From: Corynebacterium frankenforstense
Lineage (GTDB): Bacteria > Actinomycetota > Actinomycetes > Mycobacteriales > Mycobacteriaceae
Direction: 5' to 3'
Assembly: GCF_030211955.1 (NCBI RefSeq)
Contig: NZ_JASODI010000029.1
Location: forward strand, 1-18,968
DNA: 18,968 nt
The translations under genes were made by a program, and so were the position numbers. The notes under the pieces were generated by a model that saw nothing but the letters and a program-made list of their open reading frames with translations, was not told the origin of the DNA and searched no databases. Below, piece by piece: positions 7,378 through 14,560 of this stretch (position 1 is the stretch's first letter; each line of letters begins with the position of its first letter).

Positions 7378-7761
7378 GTGGTCGCGGATCCAGTCCGCGA
7401 GCACGACCGCGTGGTTGTGCTCGCGGTCGTGGGCCGCGTACAGCAGGCTGACGTCGCCGTCGCCGGCCAGCTTGAGCAGCCGGGCGACGTCCTCGCGGGC
7501 GTCGTCCTGCGTCTCGGTGTCCGTGCACGCGGCGTCGAGCTCGGCGCGGTAGCGCCGGGTGAACTCCTCGAACTTCTCCGGGTCGTGGTCGAACCAGGTG
7601 CGCAGCCCCTTCGAGGGCGCCGCCGCCTTTAGCCACTCGTCGTGGCCGAGGTCCTCCTTGGACACCCCGCGCGGCCAGATCCGGTCGACCAGGACCTTGG
7701 TGCCCGGCGCCTTAGCCGAGCCGTCGAGCAGGTCGTGGACCTTCACCACGTGAACCGTCAT
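7372..7761 (-). CDS. DUF488 family protein (YeaO-like)
   Basis: This 129-residue cytoplasmic protein is of the DUF488/YeaO family and has no established biochemical function. The family pattern is clear: LVDRIWPRGVSKE (24-36), a W-L-K-A-A-APS segment, LRTWFDHDPEKFEEF and near the end LLYAAHDREHNHAVVL. The ATG at 7761 overlaps the TGA of smpB (ATGA), so it is translationally coupled to smpB and made from the same mRNA. The family is about 115-130 residues long, so the gene is complete. The link with smpB could be only positional; a role in ribosome rescue is not shown by the sequence. Confidence 0.88.
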   Translation of the reverse strand: MTVHVVKVHDLLDGSAKAPGTKVLVDRIWPRGVSKEDLGHDEWLKAAAPSKGLRTWFDHDPEKFEEFTRRYRAELDAACTDTETQDDAREDVARLLKLAGDGDVSLLYAAHDREHNHAVVLADWIRDHA

Positions 7762-8255
7762 GCCGTCATCCCCTTCACCTTGCGGCCGAGCTCGCGCGTG
7801 ATCTCGCGCTCCTCGGTGCGCCGGCGGATCGCCTGGCGCTTGTCGTAGTCCTGTTTACCTTCGGCGAGGCCGAGCTCGACCTTGACCAGCCCGTTCTTCA
7901 GGTAGAGCCGGAGCGGGACGAGCGTGCGGCGCCCGTCGCGGACCTTACCCTCGATCGAGTCGATCTCGCGGCGGTGCAGCAGCAGCTTGCGGGTGCGCCG
8001 CGGCGAGTGGTTGGTCCACGAGCCCATGGAGTACTCAGGGATGTGCAGCTGGCGCAGCCACACCTGGCCGTCGTCGACGGTGGCGAAGGCCTCCACCAGG
8101 GAGGCCTTGCCCTCGCGCAGCGACTTGATCTCGGTGCCGACGAGCTGCACGCCGGCCTCGTACGTCTCGAGGATGTTGTAGTCGTGGCGGGCGCGCCGGT
8201 TGGTCGCGATGACCCCGGGGCCGGCCTTCGACGACTTGTTCTTTTTCTTGCCCAT
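7758..8255 (-). CDS. smpB: SsrA-binding protein SmpB
   Basis: SmpB binds the tRNA-like part of tmRNA and carries it to stalled ribosomes. The 165-residue protein has the family marks: a lysine-rich N-terminus, ATNRRARHDYNILETYEAG, VQLVGTEIKSLREGKASL, LHIPEYSMGS and the basic C-terminal tail with KQDYDKRQAIRRR followed by a long Arg/Lys/Glu segment. The ATG at 8255 has no strong ribosome-binding site. A TAGACT box 11 nt upstream suggests a very short or absent leader. The DUF488 gene overlaps its 3' end. Its RNA partner ssrA is encoded 2.4 kb away on the same strand. Confidence 0.97.
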   Translation of the reverse strand: MGKKKNKSSKAGPGVIATNRRARHDYNILETYEAGVQLVGTEIKSLREGKASLVEAFATVDDGQVWLRQLHIPEYSMGSWTNHSPRRTRKLLLHRREIDSIEGKVRDGRRTLVPLRLYLKNGLVKVELGLAEGKQDYDKRQAIRRRTEEREITRELGRKVKGMTA

Positions 8256-8266
8256 GACGGCGTCCC

Positions 8267-8272
8267 AGTCTA
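8267..8272 (-). promoter_or_regulatory. smpB: smpB -10 box
   Basis: TAGACT lies on the minus strand with 11 nt before the smpB ATG. The predicted transcript start (about 8258-8260) leaves a leader of only 3-5 nt. No good -35 is visible, since that region is occupied by the ftsX terminator stem. Confidence 0.45.
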
Positions 8273-8278
8273 CGCGAA

Positions 8279-8304
8279 CGGGCGCGGGGTGAGACCCGCG
8301 CCCG
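8279..8304 (-). terminator. ftsEX terminator
   Basis: Perfect 10-bp arms CGGGCGCGGG/CCCGCGCCCG (8279-8288, 8295-8304) with a 6-nt loop lie 76 nt past the ftsX stop and just before the smpB -10 box. It separates ftsEX from smpB transcription. It has no U tract. Confidence 0.65.
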
Positions 8305-8379
8305 ATTTCCGACGCCGCATGCGCCGCGCCCGGGAGCGCCCGTGGCTACCTCCGGCACTCCCCGCGACCGTGTCCGGTG

Positions 8380-9282
8380 CTACTTGCGCACGTAGGCGCG
8401 CAGCGTGACCTGCGCGGTCAGTGCGGCGAAGAGGATGCCGACAACCGCGACCACCGGCATGACCAGCCAGATGTCAGCGGTGGTCACCGGCGCGATCAGC
8501 TGGGCCTCGTAGAGGCCGCGCAGCGCCTTGTCGATGACCAGGCCCTTGCCCAGCAGCAGCCCGCCGGTGGCCAGGGCGGCGCCGATGATCGTGGCGAAGA
8601 CGGCCTCGAGAACGAACGGCGCCTGGGTGTACCAGCGCGAGGCGCCGACCATGCGCATGATCGACATCTCGTCGCGGCGGTTGTAGGCGGCGATCTGGAC
8701 CATGTTGGCGATCAGGAAGATCGCGGCGACGGCCTGGATCGCGGCCAGCAGGAAGGTCGCGTTGCGCACGGCGTCGAGGTTGTCGGTGGCCCCGCGCAGG
8801 TCGTCGACCTGGTCGACGACCTCGGCGACGTGGTCCATGTCGCGGACCGGGTCGAGCGGGGTGGTGTCCAGCGGGTCGGCCAGGCGCACGTGCAAGGCCG
8901 CCGGCAGCGCGTCCGGGGAGGTCTCCTCCACCAGGCGCGGGTCGGACTCGCCGAAGACCTCGACGAAGCGCTGGTAGGACTGCTCGCGGGAGCGGAAGGT
9001 CACGTCGTCGACGCCGTCGGCGCCCTCGAGCTTCTCGAAGACGGCGCGGCAGGCCTCGCTCGAGCAGTCGGTGTCCTGCCCGGAGACCTCGTCGTCGAAC
9101 TGGACCATGACCTCGACGCGGTCGAGGTAGATCTCCTTGGTGTCGGAGGTCATGCCCGTGACCAGGAAACCGGTGGCCAGAAGGGCCAGCGAGATCGCCG
9201 TGGTGATGATCAGGGCGACGGTCATGGTGACGTTGCGGCCCAGGCCCTTGACGGCCTCGCGCAGGACGTATCCGAATCTCAC
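8380..9282 (-). CDS. ftsX: Cell division ABC transporter permease FtsX
   Basis: FtsX is the membrane half of the FtsEX complex, which transmits ATP hydrolysis to activation of cell-wall hydrolases at the septum. The 300-residue protein has one N-terminal membrane segment (about 21-44), an extracytoplasmic domain (about 46-172) and three C-terminal membrane segments (about 176-200, 222-246 and 270-290), with the conserved cytoplasmic loop RRDEMSIMRMVGAS (202-215). Two cysteines, C73 and C78, lie in the outer domain. The GTG start at 9282 has AAGGAG 9 nt upstream. It follows ftsE by 33 nt in the same operon and is followed by a terminator. Size and layout match actinobacterial FtsX. Confidence 0.96.
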   Translation of the reverse strand: MRFGYVLREAVKGLGRNVTMTVALIITTAISLALLATGFLVTGMTSDTKEIYLDRVEVMVQFDDEVSGQDTDCSSEACRAVFEKLEGADGVDDVTFRSREQSYQRFVEVFGESDPRLVEETSPDALPAALHVRLADPLDTTPLDPVRDMDHVAEVVDQVDDLRGATDNLDAVRNATFLLAAIQAVAAIFLIANMVQIAAYNRRDEMSIMRMVGASRWYTQAPFVLEAVFATIIGAALATGGLLLGKGLVIDKALRGLYEAQLIAPVTTADIWLVMPVVAVVGILFAALTAQVTLRAYVRK

Positions 9283-9315
9283 GTCTGGATGCTCCTTAGT
9301 TCTCAGCCGGGCCAG

Positions 9316-10005
9316 TCAATTGACCGTGCCGTAGACGCCGTGCTCGTCGTCGCGCACCAGGTCGCCGAGGTGCAGCTCGATGACGCGGCGGCGCATGTCG
9401 TTGACCGCGCGGGCGTTGTGGGTGGACATGACGACGGTTGTGCCGGTGCGGTTGATCTGCGAGAGCAGCGTCAGGATCTCGTCGGAGGTCTCCGGATCGA
9501 GGTTGCCCGTCGGCTCGTCGGCCAGCAGCACCAGGGGGCGGTTGACGAAGGCCCTCGCGATGGCGACGCGCTGCTGCTCGCCGCCGGAGAGCTCGCCGGG
9601 CATGCGGGTCGACTTGGCGGCCAGGCCGACCATCTCGAGGATCTCCGGGACCGCCTTCTCGATGCGGTCGCGGCGGGTGCCGATGACCTCGAGCGCGAAC
9701 TTCACGTTGTCGTAGACGTTGAGCTTGGGCAGCAGTCGGAAGTCCTGGAAGACGTAGCCGATGCGGCGGCGCAGCTGGTTGACCTGCTTGCCGCGCAGCT
9801 TGTTGACGTGGAAGTCCCCCAGCCAGATGTCGCCCGAGGTGATGTTCTCCTCGCGGATCATCAGCTGCAGGAAGGTCGACTTGCCCGAGCCGGACGGTCC
9901 GATGAGGAAGACGAACTCGCCCTTGCCGATCTCGATGGAGACGTTGTTGAGGGCGGGGCGCGTCGAGGTCGGGTACACCTTGGTGACGTTGTCGAACGTG
10001 ATCAC
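9316..10005 (-). CDS. ftsE: Cell division ATP-binding protein FtsE
   Basis: FtsE is the cytoplasmic ATPase partner of FtsX. The 229-residue protein shows Walker [10 protein letters not shown] (36-44), Q-loop in VFQDFRLLP, signature LSGGEQ (139-144), Walker B VLLADEP (159-165) and the switch histidine in MSTHN. The GTG start at 10005 has no ribosome-binding site. A TAGAGT box ends 9 nt upstream, which fits a leaderless mRNA beginning at the GTG. It starts the ftsE-ftsX operon, downstream of prfB but separated by about 165 nt with hairpins and palindromes. Confidence 0.97.
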   Translation of the reverse strand: MITFDNVTKVYPTSTRPALNNVSIEIGKGEFVFLIGPSGSGKSTFLQLMIREENITSGDIWLGDFHVNKLRGKQVNQLRRRIGYVFQDFRLLPKLNVYDNVKFALEVIGTRRDRIEKAVPEILEMVGLAAKSTRMPGELSGGEQQRVAIARAFVNRPLVLLADEPTGNLDPETSDEILTLLSQINRTGTTVVMSTHNARAVNDMRRRVIELHLGDLVRDDEHGVYGTVN

Positions 10006-10013
10006 AACGAACG

Positions 10014-10019
10014 ACTCTA
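10014..10019 (-). promoter_or_regulatory. ftsE: ftsE -10 box
   Basis: TAGAGT on the minus strand is followed by 8 nt and then the GTG start of ftsE. A weak -35 (GTCACA, 10043-10038) lies 18 nt upstream. The spacing predicts transcription starting at or next to the start codon. Confidence 0.5.
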
Positions 10020-10068
10020 GCGAACACGCCTTACGGATGTGACAGCAGTGCCCAGAATATACGTGAGT

Positions 10069-10112
10069 TAACAGCTGTTACATATGTGGCGACGTCGCCA
10101 TGCGCGACGTCG
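10069..10112. repeat. Palindromes upstream of ftsE
   Basis: TAACAGCTGTTA (10069-10080) is a perfect 12-bp palindrome and TGGCGACGTCGCCA (10087-10100) a perfect 14-bp one. The core GCGACGTCG occurs twice (10089-10097, 10104-10112), 15 bp apart. They lie 50-100 bp upstream of the ftsE start and could be operators; no regulator can be named. Confidence 0.5.
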
Positions 10113-10121
10113 TCAATCGTG

Positions 10122-10140
10122 CGGCGCCGCTGCGGCGCCG
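10122..10140 (-). terminator. prfB terminator
   Basis: CGGCGCCGC, one T, then GCGGCGCCG forms a perfect inverted repeat, giving an 8-bp stem with a 3-nt loop, 30 nt past the prfB stop codon. It has no U tract. It is the best candidate for the end of the prfB mRNA. Confidence 0.55.
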
Positions 10141-10169
10141 TCACCGCGACCGCGCCCACCGCGCCGGGG

Positions 10170-11282
10170 TCAGTCCTCCTCGGCGGCCTGCTGCTCGGCC
10201 ATTCGCCAGCGGATGCCGGCGTCCAGGAAGCCGTCGATGTCGCCGTCGAGCACCTTCTGCGGGTCGCCGACCTCGTAGTTGGTGCGCAGGTCCTTGACCA
10301 TCTGGTACGGGTGCAGCACGTACGAGCGCATCTGGTTGCCCCAGGAGGCGTTGCCGCCGGCGCCCAGAGCGTCGAGCTCGGCGCGCTCCTCCTGGCGCTT
10401 GCGCTCCAGCAGCTTGGCCTGCAGCACGCGCATGGCGGAGGCCTTGTTCTGGATCTGCGACTTCTCGTTCTGGCAGCTGACCACCAGGCCGGTCGGGATG
10501 TGCGTCAGGCGCACCGCCGAGTCGGTGGTGTTGACCGACTGGCCGCCCGGGCCCGAGGAGCGGTAGACGTCCACGCGGATCTCGGAGTCCGGCACGTCGA
10601 TGTGGTCGGTCTGCTCGACGACGGGCAGCACCTCAACCTCGGCGAAGGAGGTCTGGCGGCGGCCCTGGTTGTCGAAGGGGCTGATGCGCACCAGGCGGTG
10701 CGCGCCCTGCTCGACGGAGAGGTGGCCGTACATGTACTCGCCGTGGATGACGAATGTGGCCGACTTGATGCCGGCCTCCTCCGCGTACGAGATGTCGTAG
10801 ACGTCGACCTTGTGGCCGTGCGACTCCGCCCATCGGGTGTACATGCGCATGAGCATCTCGGCCCAGTCCGCCGCGTCGACGCCGCCGGCGCCGGAGCGGA
10901 CGTTGATCAGGGCCTCGCGCTCGTCGTACTGGCCGGACAGCATCGTCTTGACCTCGAGGGAGTCGACGGCCTCGGAAACCTGGGCCAGCTCCTCGTCGGC
11001 CAGCTCGGTGCTCTCACCCTCCTCCTCGGCGAGCTCGTACATCACCGGCAGGTCCTCGAGCCGGGAGCGCAGGTCACGCAGTCGACGCAGCTTGGCCTGC
11101 ACGCTGGAGAGCTCCGAGGTGACCCGCTGGGCGTGGTCCGGGTCGTCCCACAGGCTCGGGTCGGCGGCCTGGGCCTCGAGCTCGCGTTCCCGGGAGGACA
11201 GCTCCTCGGGGTCCATGACCTTCTCGATGGTGGTCATGCGGGACTCGAGGTCCTGCAGGGCTTGTGAGGTATCCGGTCGCAT
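10170..11282 (-). CDS. prfB: Peptide chain release factor 2
   Basis: RF2 recognises UGA and UAA stop codons and triggers peptide release in the ribosome. The 370-residue protein has a coiled N-terminal domain (about 1-110), the stop-codon reading motif SPF (201-203) specific to RF2, and the catalytic GGQ (246-248) within [13 protein letters not shown]. The start is ATG 11282, where TAAGAT lies 7 nt upstream and no ribosome-binding site is present, so a leaderless mRNA is likely. The reading frame is continuous from the start, so the programmed +1 frameshift found in many prfB genes is absent, as I recall for other actinobacteria. It is divergent from the phosphatase gene at 11370 and upstream of ftsEX. 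Confidence 0.97.
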   Translation of the reverse strand: MRPDTSQALQDLESRMTTIEKVMDPEELSSRERELEAQAADPSLWDDPDHAQRVTSELSSVQAKLRRLRDLRSRLEDLPVMYELAEEEGESTELADEELAQVSEAVDSLEVKTMLSGQYDEREALINVRSGAGGVDAADWAEMLMRMYTRWAESHGHKVDVYDISYAEEAGIKSATFVIHGEYMYGHLSVEQGAHRLVRISPFDNQGRRQTSFAEVEVLPVVEQTDHIDVPDSEIRVDVYRSSGPGGQSVNTTDSAVRLTHIPTGLVVSCQNEKSQIQNKASAMRVLQAKLLERKRQEERAELDALGAGGNASWGNQMRSYVLHPYQMVKDLRTNYEVGDPQKVLDGDIDGFLDAGIRWRMAEQQAAEED

Positions 11283-11289
11283 AGCGACG

Positions 11290-11295
11290 ATCTTA
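11290..11295 (-). promoter_or_regulatory. prfB: prfB -10 box
   Basis: TAAGAT on the minus strand is followed by 7 nt and the prfB ATG. This spacing places the transcript start on the start codon. No clear -35 hexamer is seen. Confidence 0.55.
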
Positions 11296-11321
11296 GCTCC
11301 CGGACGCCCGCCGTCCCTCCC

Positions 11322-11347
11322 CCGCCCGGTGTACCCGCCCGGTGTAC
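11322..11347. repeat. 13-bp tandem repeat in divergent promoter region
   Basis: The 13-mer CCGCCCGGTGTAC occurs twice head to tail (11322-11334, 11335-11347) between the divergent prfB and phosphatase genes. Each copy holds a GTAC. It could be a regulator site or a chance duplication. Confidence 0.6.
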
Positions 11348-11369
11348 AGGCGGCGCGCGCCGCGGCACA

Positions 11370-12290
11370 ATGACTGACATGACTTCCACGTCCCCGACGA
11401 GCTCGAACGAATCCGCCCCTGACAACGCCGCCGGCCACACCGGCGCCCCCGCGCACACCATGTCCGAGATGGTCGACGCCCTGGTCTCGACCTTCGCCGT
11501 CGCCCACGACGGCGACTCGGACGAGCGCCTGGCCCAGACCCTGGTCTTCAACGCCGGGCGCCTGGCCTGGCGCATGCGCGAGCAGGGCGTGACCACCGAG
11601 CGCAAGACCTCGGTCTCCGACGTGGTCACCGACGCCGACCGCGCCGCCGAGCGCCTGGTCTCCGGCGTGCTGGAGAAGCTGCGCCCCGAGGACGGCGTAC
11701 TCGGCGAGGAAGGGGCCAGCCGCACCGGGACCAGCGGGCGGACCTGGGTGATCGACCCCGTCGACGGCACCTACAACTTCACCTCCGGTTCGGACTACTA
11801 CTGCTCCGCCCTCGCCCTGGTCGAGGGGCCCGCCGACGAGCCCGAGCGCCTCATCCTCGGCGCCGTGCACCGCCCGGCGATGGGCTACACCTGGTTCGGC
11901 GGGCCCGAGACCGCGCCCGTGCGCGACGGCAAGCCGCTGGCGCGCCTTGAGGACCGCCCGCTGGCCGAGCTGAGCCTGGCGACCTACATCCACCCGACCT
12001 GGCTTGCCGACGCCGCGGTGCGCGACGTCTGGCTGTCCGTCGCCGGTGCGCCGGCCACCCTGCGCATGCTGGGCGCCGGTTCCGTGGACCTGGCCGGGGT
12101 CGCCGAGGGCAGCGTGGGCGCCTGGATGCAGCACTCCGTACCGGCCTGGGACTGGCTGCCGGGCAAGGCCCTCGTCGAGGGCGTCGGCGGTACGGCCCGC
12201 CAGGTCGAGGCCGGCGGCGTGGTCTGGTCGGTGGCGGGCAACAAGCGCGTGGTCGATGAGATCGAGGAGCTGCTGCGCGGCGCGCAGTGA
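11370..12290 (+). CDS. Inositol monophosphatase family protein
   Basis: This is a 306-residue Mg2+-dependent phosphatase of the inositol monophosphatase/SuhB fold. The metal site is visible as GEE (112-114) and DPVDGTYNF (129-137), with the earlier VTDAD (86-90) and the later WD (260-261). The C-terminal motif reads WDWLPG instead of the usual WDxAA. Residues 1-30 are a Ser/Thr/Ala-rich extension. Two ATGs are possible, 11370 or 11379; the second has CACAAT 7 nt upstream, which would suit a leaderless start. The gene lies 25 nt before hisN on the same strand, and both share the fold, so they may be old duplicates. The substrate could be myo-inositol phosphate or another sugar phosphate. It cannot be fixed from the sequence. 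Confidence 0.87.
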   Translation: MTDMTSTSPTSSNESAPDNAAGHTGAPAHTMSEMVDALVSTFAVAHDGDSDERLAQTLVFNAGRLAWRMREQGVTTERKTSVSDVVTDADRAAERLVSGVLEKLRPEDGVLGEEGASRTGTSGRTWVIDPVDGTYNFTSGSDYYCSALALVEGPADEPERLILGAVHRPAMGYTWFGGPETAPVRDGKPLARLEDRPLAELSLATYIHPTWLADAAVRDVWLSVAGAPATLRMLGAGSVDLAGVAEGSVGAWMQHSVPAWDWLPGKALVEGVGGTARQVEAGGVVWSVAGNKRVVDEIEELLRGAQ

Positions 12291-12301
12291 CCCCGGGCAC
12301 C

Positions 12302-12307
12302 TAGAAT
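12302..12307 (+). promoter_or_regulatory. hisN: hisN -10 box
   Basis: TAGAAT is followed by 8 nt and the hisN ATG. It gives hisN its own start inside the 25-nt gap after the phosphatase gene and predicts a leaderless mRNA. No clear -35 is seen. Confidence 0.5.
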
Positions 12308-12315
12308 CGGGAACC

Positions 12316-13107
12316 ATGAGCAGTTACGGAGACGATCTCGCCCTGGCCCTCGAGCTGGCGGACCTCGCCGACGGCATCACGCTGGAGCGCTTCGAGGCCG
12401 CGGACCTGTCGGTCGAGTCAAAGCCCGACATGACCCCGGTCTCCGACGCCGATCTGGCCTGCGAGGAGGCCCTGCGCGAGCGGCTGACCGACGCACGGCC
12501 GGCCGACACGGTGCTCGGCGAGGAGTTCGGCGGCACCCCGGAGATGACCGGCCGCCAGTGGGTCATCGACCCGATCGACGGCACGAAGAACTACGTGCGC
12601 GGCGTGCCCGTGTGGGCCACGCTCATCGCGCTGCTCGAGGACGGCGAGCCGGTCGTCGGCGTCGTCTCCGCGCCCGCGCTGGTGCGCCGCTGGTACGCTT
12701 CCGCCGGCTCTGGCGCCTGGCGCAGCGTCAACTCCGGTTCCCCGAAGCGCCTGTCGGTCTCGGGCGTGGCGGAGCTCTCCGACGCCTCCCTGTCCTTCTC
12801 CTCGCTGAGCGGCTGGCGCGAGCACGGCCTGCGCGAGAAGTTCGTCGCGCTGACCGACGAGGTCTGGCGCCTGCGCGGCTACGGCGACTTCTTCAGCTAC
12901 TGCCTTCTCGCCGAGGGCGCGGTCGACCTGGCCGCCGAGCCGGAGGTCTCCCTGTGGGACCTCGCCGCGCTCAGCGTCGTAGTCACCGAGGCGGGCGGCA
13001 CCTTCACCTCCCTGGAGGGCGCGCCCGGCCCGCACGGCGGCGACGCGCTGGCCTCCAACAGCCTGCTGCACCAGAAGGCGCTCGACGCCCTGGGCACCGC
13101 GCGCTAG
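12316..13107 (+). CDS. hisN: Histidinol-phosphatase HisN
   Basis: HisN removes phosphate from L-histidinol phosphate, the penultimate step group of histidine synthesis in actinobacteria. The 263-residue protein has the Mg2+ site of the inositol monophosphatase fold: VSDAD (42-46), GEE (68-70), [12 protein letters not shown] (85-96) and WDLAAL (214-219). The stretch [22 protein letters not shown] (187-208) is typical of HisN rather than generic inositol phosphatases. The length is right for HisN. ATG 12316 is chosen because TAGAAT lies 8 nt upstream; GGGAA could act as a weak ribosome site. It follows the related phosphatase gene and ends before a strong terminator. Confidence 0.9.
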   Translation: MSSYGDDLALALELADLADGITLERFEAADLSVESKPDMTPVSDADLACEEALRERLTDARPADTVLGEEFGGTPEMTGRQWVIDPIDGTKNYVRGVPVWATLIALLEDGEPVVGVVSAPALVRRWYASAGSGAWRSVNSGSPKRLSVSGVAELSDASLSFSSLSGWREHGLREKFVALTDEVWRLRGYGDFFSYCLLAEGAVDLAAEPEVSLWDLAALSVVVTEAGGTFTSLEGAPGPHGGDALASNSLLHQKALDALGTAR

Positions 13108-13166
13108 GCCCGGGCCTGGCCGAGCCCGGGCAGGCTGGCCGGGGGCCGGCTGCCCCGGCCGACGGC

Positions 13167-13201
13167 AAACCCCCGTCACCGTCTTTCGGTGGCGGGGGTT
13201 T
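13167..13201. terminator. Bidirectional terminator after hisN
   Basis: A 14-bp stem (13167-13180 with 13188-13201) with one G-U pair and a 7-nt loop begins with AAA and ends with TTT, so each strand has a short U run. It lies between the convergent hisN and protease genes. The flanking 13108-13254 contains GC-rich hairpins but no gene. Confidence 0.85.
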
Positions 13202-13254
13202 ACTGCGCGGTAGCGGCGTCGCGCCGGGGCGGGCCCGGCGCGCCTGTGCTCCGC

Positions 13255-14364
13255 CTAGCGGCGGTAGGCGGTGAAGCCGGAGCCGGGGCGCGAGGCGTCG
13301 GTGCGGTTGAGCGAGTCGACGGCCGGGGCGATCGGGCTGACCAGGGTCGGCATGAACAGCGGGCCCTGCAGCGGGGTGCGGCAGGAGATCTCGTAGAAGG
13401 GCAGCATGCCGCCGGTCACCGAGCCGACCACGCGGCCGTCCTGGAGCACCGGGGCACCGGAGTCGCCGGCGCCGGCACAGACCTGGGTGATCGCGAAGCC
13501 GGGCTGGGCCAGCCAGGTCGTCCCGCAGGTGTAGCCGGTGGCCACGCCCTGCTTGCACAGCTGGGTGCCCAGGCCGGCGTTCATGGTGCCCACACCGTTG
13601 ACCTTGACCCCGCCGTAGTTGTCGGTCAGCTCGGTGTTCGAGCCGAGCTCCACGACGGCGTAGTCGTACTCGGCGTCCTTGGCCACCACGGTGCCGGCCG
13701 CGCCCACGCCCAGCGCGTCGGCGGAGTAGACGGGCTCGCCGACCTCGCCGCAGTGCCCGGCGGTCAGGCCGACCTTGCGGCCCTGCGCGTCGGTGCCCAC
13801 CGCGGTCAAGGTGCACATCGAGTCGTCGCTGACGTAGATCGGGGTGCCCGCGCCCATCAGGGCGTGCCCGCGCTCGGCGGCGTCGACGGCCTCCGGCGGG
13901 ACCGGGGCGGCGTCGAAGTAGCTGCCCGGCGCGCGGTGCAGCACCGGCCCGGAGCCGGGGAGCTTCCCGGCGAGCACCTGATCGAGCGGGTCGGTGGACC
14001 AGTGGTAGTTCGGGCCCTCGCCGTACGGGTCCTGGACCAGCTCGTAGGCCACGCCCGGGGCGGGCCCGCCGGTGAAACCGGCGTCCGTGGCGGCGTCGGA
14101 GATACCGGCGACGGCGCCCGCCGCGGCGTCGTCAATCGCGCCGCGTGCCTGCTCGCCGGCCGCCTGGGCGTCGGCGACAGCACCGTCGACGGCGGCCTCC
14201 ACGACCGGGTCCAGCGGCGCGGTGGCCACACCGTGCTCGGCGAGCGTGGCCCGCGCCTGCTCGACCGCGCCCGGCTGCTCCGCGGCCTGCGCGGTGGGGA
14301 GCAGGCCCCCGACGGTGATCAGGGCCGCGGTGGCGGCGGCGAGGGCGCGGACGGCGGGACGCAT
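13255..14364 (-). CDS. Secreted chymotrypsin-fold serine protease
   Basis: This is a 369-residue exported protease of the S1 (trypsin/chymotrypsin) type. It starts with a Sec signal peptide, cleaved near AQA/AE (about residue 27). A 140-residue Ala-rich, partly helical region follows that may be a propeptide, then the catalytic domain. The triad is H204 in LTAGHC, D234 in YDYAVVEL and S302 in GAGDSGAP. Six cysteines (184, 205, 270, 280, 296, 328) could form three disulfides. I start at ATG 14364, because AGGAG (14376-14372) is 7 nt upstream of it but only 1 nt from the other ATG at 14370. There is no sorting signal, so it is probably released. It lies downstream of the asparaginase gene on the same strand, with a 196-nt gap that holds no gene. 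Confidence 0.88.
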   Translation of the reverse strand: MRPAVRALAAATAALITVGGLLPTAQAAEQPGAVEQARATLAEHGVATAPLDPVVEAAVDGAVADAQAAGEQARGAIDDAAAGAVAGISDAATDAGFTGGPAPGVAYELVQDPYGEGPNYHWSTDPLDQVLAGKLPGSGPVLHRAPGSYFDAAPVPPEAVDAAERGHALMGAGTPIYVSDDSMCTLTAVGTDAQGRKVGLTAGHCGEVGEPVYSADALGVGAAGTVVAKDAEYDYAVVELGSNTELTDNYGGVKVNGVGTMNAGLGTQLCKQGVATGYTCGTTWLAQPGFAITQVCAGAGDSGAPVLQDGRVVGSVTGGMLPFYEISCRTPLQGPLFMPTLVSPIAPAVDSLNRTDASRPGSGFTAYRR

Positions 14365-14560
14365 GGGCATACTCCTGGCTGGGACGGGGCCGGAAGGCCC
14401 CGGAAACTCCTCTGTCTGAACTCATGGTGCCACCGCCGCGCGACGCTCCGGTGTCGTATGACGCGCGGCGGCGCCGGCGTGGCCAGATTGTTATCAGTCG
14501 CTCCCCCCAAGGAGGGGCCTCAGGCAGCCGTGGCCCGCAGCCTCCCCATGGTGATCCGCC

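Noticed and set aside
10036..10051. GlxR-like site (TGTGA half) near the ftsE promoter
   Set aside because: Only one half of the TGTGA-N6-TCACA palindrome is present.
10170..11282. Programmed frameshift in prfB
   Set aside because: The frame is open from the start codon and no in-frame TGA follows within the first codons, so no frameshift is needed.
10170..12317. 715-residue frame extending prfB upstream
   Set aside because: The extra 345 residues lie antisense to the phosphatase gene; RF2 homology begins at ATG 11282.
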